NCBI GenBank assembly: GCA_022562895.1
Contig: JADFOK010000002.1
Coordinates: 1 to 64,000 of the forward strand
Reading direction: 5' to 3'
Source of the DNA: Bacteroidota bacterium
GTDB lineage: Bacteria; Bacteroidota; Bacteroidia; Flavobacteriales; Flavobacteriaceae
Length of the DNA stretch: 64,000 nucleotides
In this document: positions 7,621 through 18,622 of the stretch, piece after piece
Numbering within the stretch: the first letter of the stretch is position 1
Layout of the letters: each line of letters opens with the position of its first letter
The notes under the pieces: model-generated
Told to the model about the DNA's origin: nothing
The model's database searches: none
The model's input: only the letters and a program-made list of their open reading frames with translations
Position numbers and translations under genes: made by a program

Positions 7621-9313
7621 TTTTTGTGGCTTCTAATTTATCCAATTGTTCTTGCACCTGACTGTCTTCAATTTTACTGAAAAGCAATTCCCCTTTTCCT
7701 ATTTTATGACCTGGAGGTAAAAATTCAGTTTTAGTTTGTATATCATTCCAGGTTAGTACTGAATCAAGATCAGAGAAACGAAGCATTTTTTTCAATTTTT
7801 CAGATGTAAAAGGTAAAAAGGGTTCACATAATATAGCTAATGATGATGCAATTTGCAAAGCGACATAAATCACTGTTTGGGTTCTTTCTTTATCTGTTTT
7901 AATCGTTTTCCAAGGTTCTTCTTCAGCAAGATATTCGTTTCCTTTACGGGCTACTTTCATTAGAGTAGTTAATGCTTCCCGAAAACGAAAGTGTTCTATT
8001 GAATAAGAAATAGATTCTATATTAGTCAATTTTAGTACTCTTTTATCAAATTCTGAAATGCTCGATGGTTCAGGTATAATACCCTTGTAATATTTATGTG
8101 TGAGGACTACCACACGATTGATAAAATTTCCGAAGATAGCAACTAACTCATTATTGTTTCTGGCTTGAAAATCAATCCAGGTGAAATCATTATCCTTGGT
8201 TTCAGGAGCATTAGCTGTTAGTACATAGCGCAATACATCTTGATGATTAGGAAAATCTTCAAGGTAATCGTTCAACCATACTGCCCAATTCTTACTGGTT
8301 GATATTTTGTTACCTTCCAGATTTAAGAACTCATTGGCAGGAACATTATCAGGAAGAATATAATTGCCTTCCGCCTTTAACATACTAGGGAATATGATGC
8401 AGTGAAAAACAATATTATCCTTCCCGATAAAATGTATCAATTTTGTGTCCTTATCTTTCCAGTAAGGCTCCCAGTCTTTACCTTCTAGTTTTGCCCACTC
8501 CCTGGTAGCCGATATGTAACCTATGGGTGCGTCAAACCAAACATAAAGCACTTTCCCTTCAGCTCCTTTTGCAGGAACCGGAATTCCCCAATCCAAATCA
8601 CGGGTTACAGCACGGGGGCGTAGGCCGTCATCAATCCATGATTTACATTGCCCATACACATTGGTTTTCCAATCTTTTCTATGACCTTCAAGAATCCATT
8701 CTCTCAACCATCCTTCATATTGATCTAGGGGTAAAAACCAATGCTTGGTTTTTTTTAATGTGGGTTTATTTCCTGAAAGGACGCTTTTAGGATTAATTAA
8801 ATCGGTGGCATTGTGGGAGGTGCCACAATTTTCACACTGGTCACCATAGCTTTCTTCATATCCACATTTAGGGCAAGTACCAATAACAAACCGGTCTGCT
8901 AAGAACTGTTTGGATTCAGTATCGTAGAGTTGTTCGGTAATTTCTTCTATAAACTTTCCGTTTTCGTTTAATTTTTTAAAGAAATCTGATGCCGTTTCAT
9001 GATGTATTTTTGCTGTTGTCCTTGAATAATTATCAAATGAAATTCCAAAATCCTGAAAAGACTTTTTAATGATAGCGTGGTATTTATCTACCACTTCCTG
9101 CGGAGAGATTCCTTCCTTTTTGGCTTTTAAAGTAATAGGAACACCATGTTCGTCACTACCACAAACAAAGAGAACATCCTTGCCCTGTATTCTTTGAAAC
9201 CTTGAGTAAATATCTGCAGGAATATATACTCCTGCTAAGTGTCCTATGTGGATAGGACCGTTAGTATAGGGTAAAGCCGCAGTGATTGTAAATCGTTTTG
9301 GAAAATCTTGCAT
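7601..9313 (-). CDS. metG: methionine--tRNA ligase, catalytic and anticodon domains (C-terminal domain frameshifted off)
   Basis: [63 protein letters not shown]. Confidence 0.95.
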   Translation of the reverse strand: MQDFPKRFTITAALPYTNGPIHIGHLAGVYIPADIYSRFQRIQGKDVLFVCGSDEHGVPITLKAKKEGISPQEVVDKYHAIIKKSFQDFGISFDNYSRTTAKIHHETASDFFKKLNENGKFIEEITEQLYDTESKQFLADRFVIGTCPKCGYEESYGDQCENCGTSHNATDLINPKSVLSGNKPTLKKTKHWFLPLDQYEGWLREWILEGHRKDWKTNVYGQCKSWIDDGLRPRAVTRDLDWGIPVPAKGAEGKVLYVWFDAPIGYISATREWAKLEGKDWEPYWKDKDTKLIHFIGKDNIVFHCIIFPSMLKAEGNYILPDNVPANEFLNLEGNKISTSKNWAVWLNDYLEDFPNHQDVLRYVLTANAPETKDNDFTWIDFQARNNNELVAIFGNFINRVVVLTHKYYKGIIPEPSSISEFDKRVLKLTNIESISYSIEHFRFREALTTLMKVARKGNEYLAEEEPWKTIKTDKERTQTVIYVALQIASSLAILCEPFLPFTSEKLKKMLRFSDLDSVLTWNDIQTKTEFLPPGHKIGKGELLFSKIEDSQVQEQLDKLEATKRNHYFR

Positions 9314-9330
9314 AGTCTTCTTTGTAATAA

Positions 9331-9338
9331 CAAAAATA
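9331..9338 (-). promoter_or_regulatory. -7 element TAttTTTG for metG
   Basis: caaaaata on plus strand upstream of metG start. Confidence 0.4.
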
Positions 9339-9387
9339 AGGATAAGTTATGAGAAATTATGTACTTTGTAAATGATGAAAATTTAAA

Positions 9388-10284
9388 ATGATTACACCCG
9401 ATATTTTACAAATAGGCGATACAGTTGCTATTGTTTCTACCGCAGGAAAAGTTTCATTAAAGGAGATACAAACTTCTATTGTTCTTTTAAAACAATGGAG
9501 ATTGAGAGTTAAATTGGGAGTAACAATTGATGCTGAAGACAACCAATTTGCTGGTAATGATGCCTTAAGGGTTAAAGATTTTCAGCAAATGATGGATGAT
9601 CCCAAAGTAAAAGCTATTTGGTGTGCTCGAGGAGGCTACGGAACGGTTCGTATTATCGATCAACTAGATTTTTCATCTTTTATGAAAACCCCAAAATGGA
9701 TAATTGGTTACAGTGATGTTACAGTCCTGCATTCTCATATTCATAATCTGGGAGTTGAAACTTTGCATGCACAAATGCCTTTTGAAATTGAGGATAAGAC
9801 AGATGCTTCAATAAATTCCTTAAAACAAGCTCTTTTTGGAGAATCATACTATATTACGTATTCTTCAAAAATTAATATCCAAAGGAAGGGAACCGTAAAT
9901 GGACAATTAATTGGGGGGAATTTGTCTATTTTGTATTCCCTCTGCGGAAGTACATCTGGCATTAATACCCGAGGGAAAATTTTGTTTATTGAAGATCTGG
10001 ATGAATACTTGTATCATTTAGATAGAATGCTTCAAAACTTAAAACGAAATAAAATTTTTGAAAATTTATCTGGACTCATCGTAGGGGGGATGACAAAAAT
10101 GCAGGATAATTCAATTCCTTATGGAAGATCTGCGGAAGAAATTATTAGGGATATTGTAACGGAATATGATTTTCCTATATGTTTCAATTTTCCGGCTGGG
10201 CATGTTGAAGATAATCGTGCACTAATATTTGGTCGTAATGTGCAATTGAACATTTCAGATAGAAAAGTACAACTAAGATTTTAA
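9388..10284 (+). CDS. ldcA: LD-carboxypeptidase (peptidase S66 family)
   Basis: LQIGDTVAIVSTAGKV...IWCARGGYGTVRIIDQLDF...GYSDVTVLHSHIHN. Confidence 0.9.
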   Translation: MITPDILQIGDTVAIVSTAGKVSLKEIQTSIVLLKQWRLRVKLGVTIDAEDNQFAGNDALRVKDFQQMMDDPKVKAIWCARGGYGTVRIIDQLDFSSFMKTPKWIIGYSDVTVLHSHIHNLGVETLHAQMPFEIEDKTDASINSLKQALFGESYYITYSSKINIQRKGTVNGQLIGGNLSILYSLCGSTSGINTRGKILFIEDLDEYLYHLDRMLQNLKRNKIFENLSGLIVGGMTKMQDNSIPYGRSAEEIIRDIVTEYDFPICFNFPAGHVEDNRALIFGRNVQLNISDRKVQLRF

Positions 10285-10285
10285 A

Positions 10286-10645
10286 ATGGCCCATCACAAT
10301 GAACTTGGTAAAATAGGAGAGCAATTAGCAACAAATTATCTAGTAAGTATTGGATATGAGATCCTAGCTCGGAATTATTATTATAATAAAGCTGAAATAG
10401 ATATAATTGCTCGTACCGGTGACACCTTAGTAATTGTTGAAGTAAAAACCCGAAACAACGATTATTTTGGAGATCCACAGGAATTTGTAAAGTCTTCAAA
10501 AATTAAATTATTGGTAAAAGCAGCTGATGAATATGTAATTTCAAACGATTTAGATGTAGAAATACGATTTGATATTATCGCTGTATTAAAAAACAAAACC
10601 ACAGAACAAATAGAACATTTTGAAAATGCTTTTTATCATTTTTAA
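10286..10645 (+). CDS. YraN family protein (UPF0102, endonuclease-like)
   Basis: GEQLATNYLVSIGYEILARNYYYNKAEIDIIARTGDTLVIVEVKTR. Confidence 0.9.
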   Translation: MAHHNELGKIGEQLATNYLVSIGYEILARNYYYNKAEIDIIARTGDTLVIVEVKTRNNDYFGDPQEFVKSSKIKLLVKAADEYVISNDLDVEIRFDIIAVLKNKTTEQIEHFENAFYHF

Positions 10646-13600
10646 ACAAAAGCAATTAAAGCTTTTAATACTTTGTCTATTGAAGTAATATTCTCAAACG
10701 TAATTATAAGGCGTAATCCATTACGCGTATTCTTTTCCTTCATTTTGACAATATGAGAATTTGTTTGAACATAATTAAGTACTCGAGTAAAAACTTCACT
10801 TTGATAAAAATTGCTTTGTTGATTGGCAATAAAATATCCCACGAGTTTACCTTGTTTCATTACCACACGTTCTAGTCCCATTGCGATTGCAATCCATTTA
10901 ACACGAACGCTGTTCAACAAATCTACAGCCTGTTTCGGTAATTCTCCAAAACGATCTATGAGTTCTATTTCAAATTTTAGAAATTCCTCTTCGGTTTTAA
11001 GGTTACTTAGTTTATTATAAAGATTTAGGCGTTCGGAGATATTATTGATATAATCATCCGGAAAAAGGAGTTCAAAATCGGTATCGATTACTGTCTCTTT
11101 AACAAAGTCTTTCGATTCATGTTCTGTTCCCGAATACAATTCTTTAAATTCTTTTTCTTTCAATTCATCAATGGCTTCAGTGAGAATTTTTTGATAGGTT
11201 TCAAAACCAATTTCGTTAATAAAACCACTTTGTTCGCCTCCAAGTAAATCACCTGCACCTCTAATTTCAAGATCTTTCATGGCAATATTTAAGCCACTTC
11301 CCAATTCACTAAATTGCTCAAGAGCTATAATTCGTTTTTGAGCATCTTGAGTCATAGCAGAGTAAGGAGGTGTGATAAAATAACAAAAGGCTTTTTTATT
11401 GCTTCGTCCTACACGACCTCGCATTTGATGTAAATCGGAAATGCCAAAATTATTAGCATTATTTATAAACATGGTATTGGCATTGGGCACGTCTAAACCA
11501 TTTTCAATAATTGTAGTCGAAACCAAAACATCAAATTCATTATTCATAAATGCAAGCATTAGTTTTTCCAGTTTTCTCCCCTCTATGCGTCCATGAGCAA
11601 TACCAATTTTGGCTTCAGGGATAAGGCGTTGAATCAATCCTGCCATTTCCTTTATGTTTTCAATGCGATTATGAACAAAGAAAATCTGACCCCTACGTGA
11701 AATTTCGTATCGAATGGCATCACGAATAATTTCTTCTGAAAAACGGACTACTTGTGTATCGATAGGATATCGATTTGGTGGTGGCGTGTTTATAATTGAA
11801 AGATCCCTGGCTGCCATTAAACTTAATTGCAGTGTTCTTGGGATCGGCGTTGCAGTGAGAGTAAGGGTATCTACATTTTCTTTTATGATTTTTAATTTAT
11901 CCTTTACTGCCACACCAAATTTTTGTTCTTCATCTATAATTAACAAGCCTAAATCTTTGAATTCAACTGCTTTGTTTACAATTTGGTGGGTGCCAATAAC
12001 AATATCCAGTCTTCCGTTTTTTAATCTTTCTAATATGCTATTACGTTGTTTTGTTGTTCTAAAACGGTTCAGATAGTCTACGGTAACGGGCATTTCCACT
12101 AATCGCTCAGTAAACGTTTTAAAATGTTGAAAAGCAAGAATAGTGGTAGGCACTAATATTGCCACTTGTTTACCATTATCAACGGCTTTAAAAGCTGCTC
12201 TTATGGCTACTTCGGTTTTCCCAAATCCCACATCACCACAAATTAAACGATCCATTGGCCGGTCACTTTCCATGTCACGTTTAATATCTTCAGTTGCGGT
12301 TATTTGATCTGGAGTGTCTTCGTATATAAATGAAGATTCCAACTCGTGTTGTAAGTACGAATCCGGGTCATATGCAAATCCTTTTTGTGTTCGACGTCTA
12401 GCGTATAATTCAATAAGATTAAAAGCAATTTCTTTAACACGTTTCTTGGTTTTTTGTTTGATTTTATTCCAGGCACCACTTCCTAATTTGTATATTTTTG
12501 GACTTGTACCATCTTTGCCATTATACTTGGCAATTTTGTGTAATGAATGTATACTGAGATATAAAATGTCTCGCTCACCATAAAATAATTTTATGGCTTC
12601 TTGTTGCTTGCCTGCCACATCTATTTTTTGAAGCCCACCAAACTTACCAATACCGTGATCAATATGGGTTACATAATCACCAATTTTAAGATTGGTAAGT
12701 TCTTTAAGAGTAATGGCTAGCTTTTTAGCATAACCATTTTTGAGTTGAAATTTATGAAACCGTTCAAAAATTTGATGGTCTGTGTAACACACATTTTTTT
12801 GATCTTGATCAATAAATCCCTGATATAAGGGAAATACCACAGTTTCAAATTGGTCTACTTGTTGTTCTATATCTTCAAAAATGTCGTGAAATCGTCTTGC
12901 TTGTTGTTCACTGCTACAAAAAATAAGATTTTTAAAACCTGCCTTAGTGTTCGTATTTAGGTTTTCAATTAACAAATTGAATTGCTTATTGAAAGAAGGT
13001 TGAGGTTTGGTATTAAAATTTATTATGGTAGCTATTTTTTGATTTGTAGAATTATTTAAATGAACTTTAGTGAAACCTTGTAATTGTATTTTTAATAATT
13101 CTGAAGTGCAAAATAAATCTTGTGGCTCGTTTTTTTTTATTTCTGAGGATGAATTATCTAAAACCTCAACAGCTTTGTTAAATAGTTTATCGATACTAGT
13201 ACTCAATAACTCTTCATTTTTAAGAAAAATGATTGTTTTTGAAGCAATGTATTTTAAAAAGGTATCTCGTTTTTCTTCTATCATTTTATTTTCCATATTT
13301 GGGATGATAGATATCTTTTTTATCGTCCCCGTAGAGAGCTGTGTTTCTACATCGAAGGTGCGAATACTCTCTATCTCGTCACCAAAAAACTCAATTCGAT
13401 AGGGTACATCATTGCTGAAAGAAAATACATCCAATATTCCACCACGAACCGAAAACTCTCCAGGTTCAGTAACAAAATCGGTACGTTTGAATTGGTATTC
13501 GAACATGACTTCATTTACAAAATCTATAGATAAAGCATCACCCAATTTTATCTTCAGTGTATTTTTTTCTAGCTCCCTGCGCGTTACTACTTTTTCAAAA

Positions 13601-13983
13601 AGGGCTTCGGGATAAGAAACAATTAACGCAGGTTTTTTTTGGGAATTGATTCGGTTTAGGACTTCTGCTCTTAATAAGATATTGGCATTGTCTGTTTCTT
13701 CAATTTGATAAGGACGGCGATAACTTTCAGGATAGAATAATACATTTTTTTCGCTTAGTAAATTTTCAAGGTCGTTTAAATGGTATGCGGCTTCTTCTTT
13801 ATCGTTTAATATAATTAAAAAAGGCTTTTCCGAAATCTTAAATATTTCAGCAATAACAAGTGAAACAGAGGATCCGACAAGCCCTGAAACAACGATATTT
13901 GTTTGAGATTGGGCAATACTTTCCCATAGTTTTCGCACTTGCGAAGACTTTGCAAAAAGCGCAGTAACAAAAGACTTGCTCAT
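10642..13983 (-). CDS. mfd: transcription-repair coupling factor
   Basis: LKIGDYVTHIDHGIGKFGGL, DRLICGDVGFGKTEVAIRAAFKAV, TLTATPIPRTLQLSLMAARDLS, MRGRVGRSNKKAFCYF. Confidence 0.97.
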   Translation of the reverse strand: MSKSFVTALFAKSSQVRKLWESIAQSQTNIVVSGLVGSSVSLVIAEIFKISEKPFLIILNDKEEAAYHLNDLENLLSEKNVLFYPESYRRPYQIEETDNANILLRAEVLNRINSQKKPALIVSYPEALFEKVVTRRELEKNTLKIKLGDALSIDFVNEVMFEYQFKRTDFVTEPGEFSVRGGILDVFSFSNDVPYRIEFFGDEIESIRTFDVETQLSTGTIKKISIIPNMENKMIEEKRDTFLKYIASKTIIFLKNEELLSTSIDKLFNKAVEVLDNSSSEIKKNEPQDLFCTSELLKIQLQGFTKVHLNNSTNQKIATIINFNTKPQPSFNKQFNLLIENLNTNTKAGFKNLIFCSSEQQARRFHDIFEDIEQQVDQFETVVFPLYQGFIDQDQKNVCYTDHQIFERFHKFQLKNGYAKKLAITLKELTNLKIGDYVTHIDHGIGKFGGLQKIDVAGKQQEAIKLFYGERDILYLSIHSLHKIAKYNGKDGTSPKIYKLGSGAWNKIKQKTKKRVKEIAFNLIELYARRRTQKGFAYDPDSYLQHELESSFIYEDTPDQITATEDIKRDMESDRPMDRLICGDVGFGKTEVAIRAAFKAVDNGKQVAILVPTTILAFQHFKTFTERLVEMPVTVDYLNRFRTTKQRNSILERLKNGRLDIVIGTHQIVNKAVEFKDLGLLIIDEEQKFGVAVKDKLKIIKENVDTLTLTATPIPRTLQLSLMAARDLSIINTPPPNRYPIDTQVVRFSEEIIRDAIRYEISRRGQIFFVHNRIENIKEMAGLIQRLIPEAKIGIAHGRIEGRKLEKLMLAFMNNEFDVLVSTTIIENGLDVPNANTMFINNANNFGISDLHQMRGRVGRSNKKAFCYFITPPYSAMTQDAQKRIIALEQFSELGSGLNIAMKDLEIRGAGDLLGGEQSGFINEIGFETYQKILTEAIDELKEKEFKELYSGTEHESKDFVKETVIDTDFELLFPDDYINNISERLNLYNKLSNLKTEEEFLKFEIELIDRFGELPKQAVDLLNSVRVKWIAIAMGLERVVMKQGKLVGYFIANQQSNFYQSEVFTRVLNYVQTNSHIVKMKEKNTRNGLRLIITFENITSIDKVLKALIAFV

Positions 13984-13988
13984 TGATG

Positions 13989-13996
13989 CAAAGGTA
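13989..13996 (-). promoter_or_regulatory. -7 element TAccTTTG for mfd
   Basis: caaaggta on plus strand. Confidence 0.45.
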
Positions 13997-14009
13997 GGAT
14001 ATCATTTAT

Positions 14010-15158
14010 TTATATAAAACAAGCAACTAACTTTTTTAAATCTTCTTTGGTATTGTAAACATTGGGTGAAACTCGAATTGAATTTCCACGATACGACACA
14101 TAGATTTGTTGCTTAGCTAATTGTTTTTTAATTGTAGAAATCTTTTTGCTTTTTGGCAGGTATATTCCAAATAAATGATGCCCTCTATATGCTTCATCTT
14201 CGATAAAACAACCTAAATCTTTAAGTTCATTTATAGATTCTTCAGTAATGAATTTACAATAGGATTGAATATTCTTTGGCGACCATTTTATAATTTGATT
14301 AATTGCCTCAGAAAGCATTGGCGTTAATATAAAATTGCTAGCTTCCCCCATATTAAAACGACTTGCTTTTGGGGAATAATTGTAGTTATATTTTACCAAT
14401 TGAGAGAAATTCTCGCTGTTTTCGCGATTGATCCAATTTTCTTCAATTGGAATACCATCACAAAAACGATCTGAATAATAAGCAACACCTATTGAATATG
14501 GACCCATTAACCATTTATAACCTGCACATATCAGGGCATCAGGTTGGATTTCCTGAATAGAAAAGGGATATGCACCTACACTTTGTGTTCCATCAATAAT
14601 TAAAAATGCATTAACCCTGTTTGTTTTATCCCGAATTGCTTTTAAATTAAAATAAGTGCCATCTGTCCAATGGTGTTGTGGGATCGAAACAACCCTCGTT
14701 TTTGATGTAATTGAATTTAAAATGATTTCATTCCATTTTTTACCCCGGTTTTTAGCAATTTCAGGTGAAGAAATAGTTTTAATTATACAACCTGTTTCTT
14801 CTTCAATTCGCTTCCACGCATAAACATTACTCGGGAATTGTTCTTTTAACAAAACCACCTCGTCTTCCTTTTTTAATGATATATTTTTAATAACAGTTGA
14901 AATTCCATAAGAAACTGAAGGAATAATTGCTATATTTTGATAATCTGGAACTTCAACAAGGCGGGCAAACCTTTTTTTTAAAATTATTTGATCGGTAAAA
15001 AAATCTTGTTCGGTTATTGAATAAGGATTTCCTCTGTTAATAATAGCTTTTATGCCAATTTCTTCTACAGTTTTAAGTAATGGAGACATATACGAGCCGT
15101 TGAGATAGATACTTTTTTCAGATAGACTAAAGAGGTGTTTTTGTGTGTTTAGAATCAT
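14010..15158 (-). CDS. aminotransferase class V-fold PLP-dependent enzyme
   Basis: FLIIDGTQSVGAYPFSIQEIQPDALICAGYKWLMGPYSIGVAYYSD. Confidence 0.85.
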   Translation of the reverse strand: MILNTQKHLFSLSEKSIYLNGSYMSPLLKTVEEIGIKAIINRGNPYSITEQDFFTDQIILKKRFARLVEVPDYQNIAIIPSVSYGISTVIKNISLKKEDEVVLLKEQFPSNVYAWKRIEEETGCIIKTISSPEIAKNRGKKWNEIILNSITSKTRVVSIPQHHWTDGTYFNLKAIRDKTNRVNAFLIIDGTQSVGAYPFSIQEIQPDALICAGYKWLMGPYSIGVAYYSDRFCDGIPIEENWINRENSENFSQLVKYNYNYSPKASRFNMGEASNFILTPMLSEAINQIIKWSPKNIQSYCKFITEESINELKDLGCFIEDEAYRGHHLFGIYLPKSKKISTIKKQLAKQQIYVSYRGNSIRVSPNVYNTKEDLKKLVACFI

Positions 15159-15239
15159 TTTGAAAAGATATGTAAATCCTTAAAAATATTGATTAAAAAA
15201 TAAGACTTAAGTTTTATCTTTACGGAAAAAAATTGAACT

Positions 15240-15674
15240 ATGTCATATGTACATTTATTCGAGAGCGGAGAACATTCCAGAAACCTTGGTCACTTTGCCT
15301 CTTTGGTTAATATTGCCTCAATTCATGGAGAGATTAATAAATCTGAAGACAAATTATTAAAACGATTTGCCCATAAGCTGGGCATTCATAAAGACGAGAT
15401 AAAAAAAATTCTAAAAAATCCATCTAAATTTCCTATAAATCCACCGAATTCAAAAGAAAAGAGACTTGAACGAATACATGATCTTTTCGATATAATTTTT
15501 ATTGACCATATTATTGAAGATGACGAGCATCAGTTGATCGAAAAATATGCAATCGGACTAGGTTATACCGAAGTATTAGCAAAAAAATTGATAAAACGTT
15601 CAATTCAAATATATACAGGAGGTCTTAACTTTGAAGACTATAAATACTTAGTGAATAAAAAAATAAATACTTAG
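15240..15674 (+). CDS. TerB-like family protein
   Basis: LGHFASLVNIASIHGEINKSEDKLLKRFAHKLGI...DHIIEDDEHQLIEKYAIGLGY. Confidence 0.75.
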   Translation: MSYVHLFESGEHSRNLGHFASLVNIASIHGEINKSEDKLLKRFAHKLGIHKDEIKKILKNPSKFPINPPNSKEKRLERIHDLFDIIFIDHIIEDDEHQLIEKYAIGLGYTEVLAKKLIKRSIQIYTGGLNFEDYKYLVNKKINT

Positions 15675-15689
15675 TTTAATTGACAGAGC

Positions 15690-16688
15690 TTATTTCATAA
15701 ATTCCTCAGCTTTATCTACCATTAATTTACTTCCACAGAAAAAAGGAACACGTTGGTGTAATTCTGTTGGTTTTAAATCAAGTATAGGCATAAACCCATT
15801 ACTGGCCTTACCTCCCGCTTGTTCAGCAATAAAAGCCATGGGATTGCATTCATATAATAAACGAAGTTTCCCATTGGGATTTTTTGATGTATTCGGATAA
15901 ATGTAAATCCCACCTTTAATCATATTCCTATGAAAATCTGGAACTAAAGAACCGATATATCGTGATGTATAAGGACGATCTTCTTCTTCTTTTTGGCAGT
16001 ATTTAATATAATCTTTTACTCCCTGAGGGAAGTGTATATAGTTACCTTCATTAATAGAATATATATTACCCTTTTCGGGAATTTTAATATTTGGGTGTGA
16101 AAGGTAATAGGTTCCAATTGCGGGATTTAATGTAAACCCATTTACACCGTTGCCAGTAGAGTAAACTAACATAGTTGAGGTTCCATAAACAATATATCCT
16201 GCCGCAACTTGCTTATTACCGGGCTGTAAAAAGTCTTCAAGAGTTACTTCTGTTCCGGAAGGAGTTATTCTTCGGTACACTGAAAAAATGGTGCCTACCG
16301 AAACGTTTACATCTATATTTGAAGAACCATCCAACGGATCTATCAATACGACATATTTATTATCATTGTTTTTTTTATTTCCCTTAATGATAATAAAATC
16401 TTCTTCTTCTTCACTGGCAATTCCACAAACAATTTCACGGTTGGTTAGTGTTTTTATAAAAGCTTCGTTGGCATAAACATCTAATTTTTGTTGATCTTCT
16501 CCGTGAACGTTAGCACCTCCAACAGCTCCTAATATATCAACAAGACCAGCTTTATTTACTTCGTGATTAACTACTTTTCCCGCTAAACGAATGGAATTAA
16601 TAAGTCTGGAAAGTTCTCCAGAAGAGTATTTAAAATCATCTTGATTATATATAATAAATTCGCCAAGTGTTTTATTTTGTATAGTCAT
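15690..16688 (-). CDS. fbp: class 1 fructose-bisphosphatase
   Basis: [49 protein letters not shown]. Confidence 0.95.
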   Translation of the reverse strand: MTIQNKTLGEFIIYNQDDFKYSSGELSRLINSIRLAGKVVNHEVNKAGLVDILGAVGGANVHGEDQQKLDVYANEAFIKTLTNREIVCGIASEEEEDFIIIKGNKKNNDNKYVVLIDPLDGSSNIDVNVSVGTIFSVYRRITPSGTEVTLEDFLQPGNKQVAAGYIVYGTSTMLVYSTGNGVNGFTLNPAIGTYYLSHPNIKIPEKGNIYSINEGNYIHFPQGVKDYIKYCQKEEEDRPYTSRYIGSLVPDFHRNMIKGGIYIYPNTSKNPNGKLRLLYECNPMAFIAEQAGGKASNGFMPILDLKPTELHQRVPFFCGSKLMVDKAEEFMK

Positions 16689-16837
16689 TACCGTAGGTTG
16701 TAGTGAATTTCACTTGTTAAATAATTAATTATTTCCTTTTGAAATAATATAATTAAATTTATTAATATTCGTTTGGTGCAAATATCGATAAATTTTAAAG
16801 AAATTGCCCCGATATTTGTATCTCAAAATAAAAAATT

Positions 16838-17320
16838 ATGAACTTTATTGTTAGAGAGAGCACCCCTAAGGATATGCCTCAGGTGTTAGGTTTAATAAAA
16901 GAATTAGCAACATTCGAAAAAGAACCCGATGCTGTTGAAGTAACTGAAGAATTATTGAAAGAGGCTGGCTTTAATTCGGACCCGATGTTTACCTGTTTTG
17001 TTGCTGAAGTTGATTCAGAAATTGTAGGAATGGCCTTGGTATATTTTCGGTTTTCTACTTGGAAAGGGAGAAGTCTTCATCTGGAAGACCTTATTGTAAA
17101 AGATAAAATGAGGGGGAGCGGGATAGGAAAGGAACTTTATACCAAAGTGATACAATATGCTTATAATAAAAAAGTAAAACGTATAGAATGGGCTGTATTG
17201 AATTGGAACAATAGAGCAATTAAATTTTATGAACGAAGTGGAGCCACAGTGTTGAAAGATTGGTATATTGCTCAGATGGATGAAGCAGGAATTAAAATTT
17301 ATTTAGAGAATTTGGAATGA
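16838..17320 (+). CDS. GNAT family N-acetyltransferase
   Basis: LHLEDLIVKDKMRGSGIGKELYTKVIQYA...NWNNRAIKFYERSGATVLKDW. Confidence 0.9.
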   Translation: MNFIVRESTPKDMPQVLGLIKELATFEKEPDAVEVTEELLKEAGFNSDPMFTCFVAEVDSEIVGMALVYFRFSTWKGRSLHLEDLIVKDKMRGSGIGKELYTKVIQYAYNKKVKRIEWAVLNWNNRAIKFYERSGATVLKDWYIAQMDEAGIKIYLENLE

Positions 17321-18573
17321 AAGTATTTAAGTTTGGTGGAGCTTCTGTAAAAGATAAAGAAGGGGTGAAGAACCTACTTTCCGTTTTAAGAATAACGGGA
17401 GAATCTCAACTAGTTGTTATTGTTTCAGCTATGGGTAAAACCACAAACCATTTAGAAAATGTGGTTTCTAATTATTTTTCAAATCCTGAAGAAATAAAAA
17501 CTGCTGTAACTTTTGTATATGATTACCATTTCAACATTCTTTTAGAATTATTTGAAAACAGATCACATCCGGTTTTTGATGAAATCACAATCATCTTTAA
17601 AGAAATTAATCATTTTTTAGAAAATACCAAATCTACCATCCATGCTTTTGTTTATGACCAGGTAGTAAGTTTTGGAGAAATGATTTCTGCAACAATCATT
17701 TCGCACTATCTTTCAGAAAATGGAATAAAAAATACCTTTTTAGACGTAAGAGAATGTATAAAAACAGATACAAACTATCGAGAGGCTAATGTTGATTGGG
17801 AAGTAACAAAAAAAAATATCAATAAACTTGTAAACCCCAATACAATTACATTAACTCAAGGTTTTATTGGAGCAGAAAAAACACATAATTTTACAACAAC
17901 CCTTGGAAGAGAAGGAAGCGATTATTCTGCTGCAATTTTTGCCTTTTGTTTAAACGCAGAAAGTGTGACGATTTGGAAGGATGTTCCAGGTATACTTAAT
18001 GCCGACCCCCGTTATTTTAGCAACACTCAATTACTACATCATATATCATACAAGGAAGCAATCGAACTGGCTTTTTATGGAGCCTCGGTAATACATCCAA
18101 AAACTCTTCAGCCTTTGCAACGCAAAGAAATTCCATTATTTGTAAAATCATTTTACAATCCCAAAGAAGCTGGAACTTGTGTGGGTAAAGGTATTACTCT
18201 TGATCCTATGGTATCTTGTTTTATTCTGAAAAAAAATCAAGTACTTATTTCTCTTTCCTCATTGGATTTTTCATTTATGATGGAAGACAATATAGGAGAG
18301 GTTTTCAAGATGTTACACACTTATAAAATGAAAGTGGAGCTCATTCAAAACTCCGCTATTAGTTTTTCAGTTTGTGTGGATAATAAATATAATAACTTGA
18401 ATTCTTTACTGGCTGAACTCAGACAAAAATTTAAGGTTACCTGGAACGAAGGGGTTACACTTTATACTATTCGTCATTCCACACCTATAGAAATAAAGAC
18501 CTTACTAAAAGGTAAAGAAATGATATTAATGCAGGAAAGCAGGGAAACGGTGCAATTAGTTATTAAGGAATAA
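17317..18573 (+). CDS. lysC: aspartate kinase
   Basis: MKVFKFGGASVKDKEGVKN...TTLGREGSDYSAAIFAFCLNAESVTIWKDVPGILNADPR. Confidence 0.92.
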   Translation: MKVFKFGGASVKDKEGVKNLLSVLRITGESQLVVIVSAMGKTTNHLENVVSNYFSNPEEIKTAVTFVYDYHFNILLELFENRSHPVFDEITIIFKEINHFLENTKSTIHAFVYDQVVSFGEMISATIISHYLSENGIKNTFLDVRECIKTDTNYREANVDWEVTKKNINKLVNPNTITLTQGFIGAEKTHNFTTTLGREGSDYSAAIFAFCLNAESVTIWKDVPGILNADPRYFSNTQLLHHISYKEAIELAFYGASVIHPKTLQPLQRKEIPLFVKSFYNPKEAGTCVGKGITLDPMVSCFILKKNQVLISLSSLDFSFMMEDNIGEVFKMLHTYKMKVELIQNSAISFSVCVDNKYNNLNSLLAELRQKFKVTWNEGVTLYTIRHSTPIEIKTLLKGKEMILMQESRETVQLVIKE

Positions 18574-18591
18574 TAGGGTAAGTTTTTTCGT

Positions 18592-18599
18592 TATATTTG
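18592..18599 (+). promoter_or_regulatory. -7 element TAtaTTTG
   Basis: 24 nt upstream of the 18623 start. Confidence 0.4.
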
Positions 18600-18622
18600 T
18601 TTTCCTAAAAACGAACATTTTT

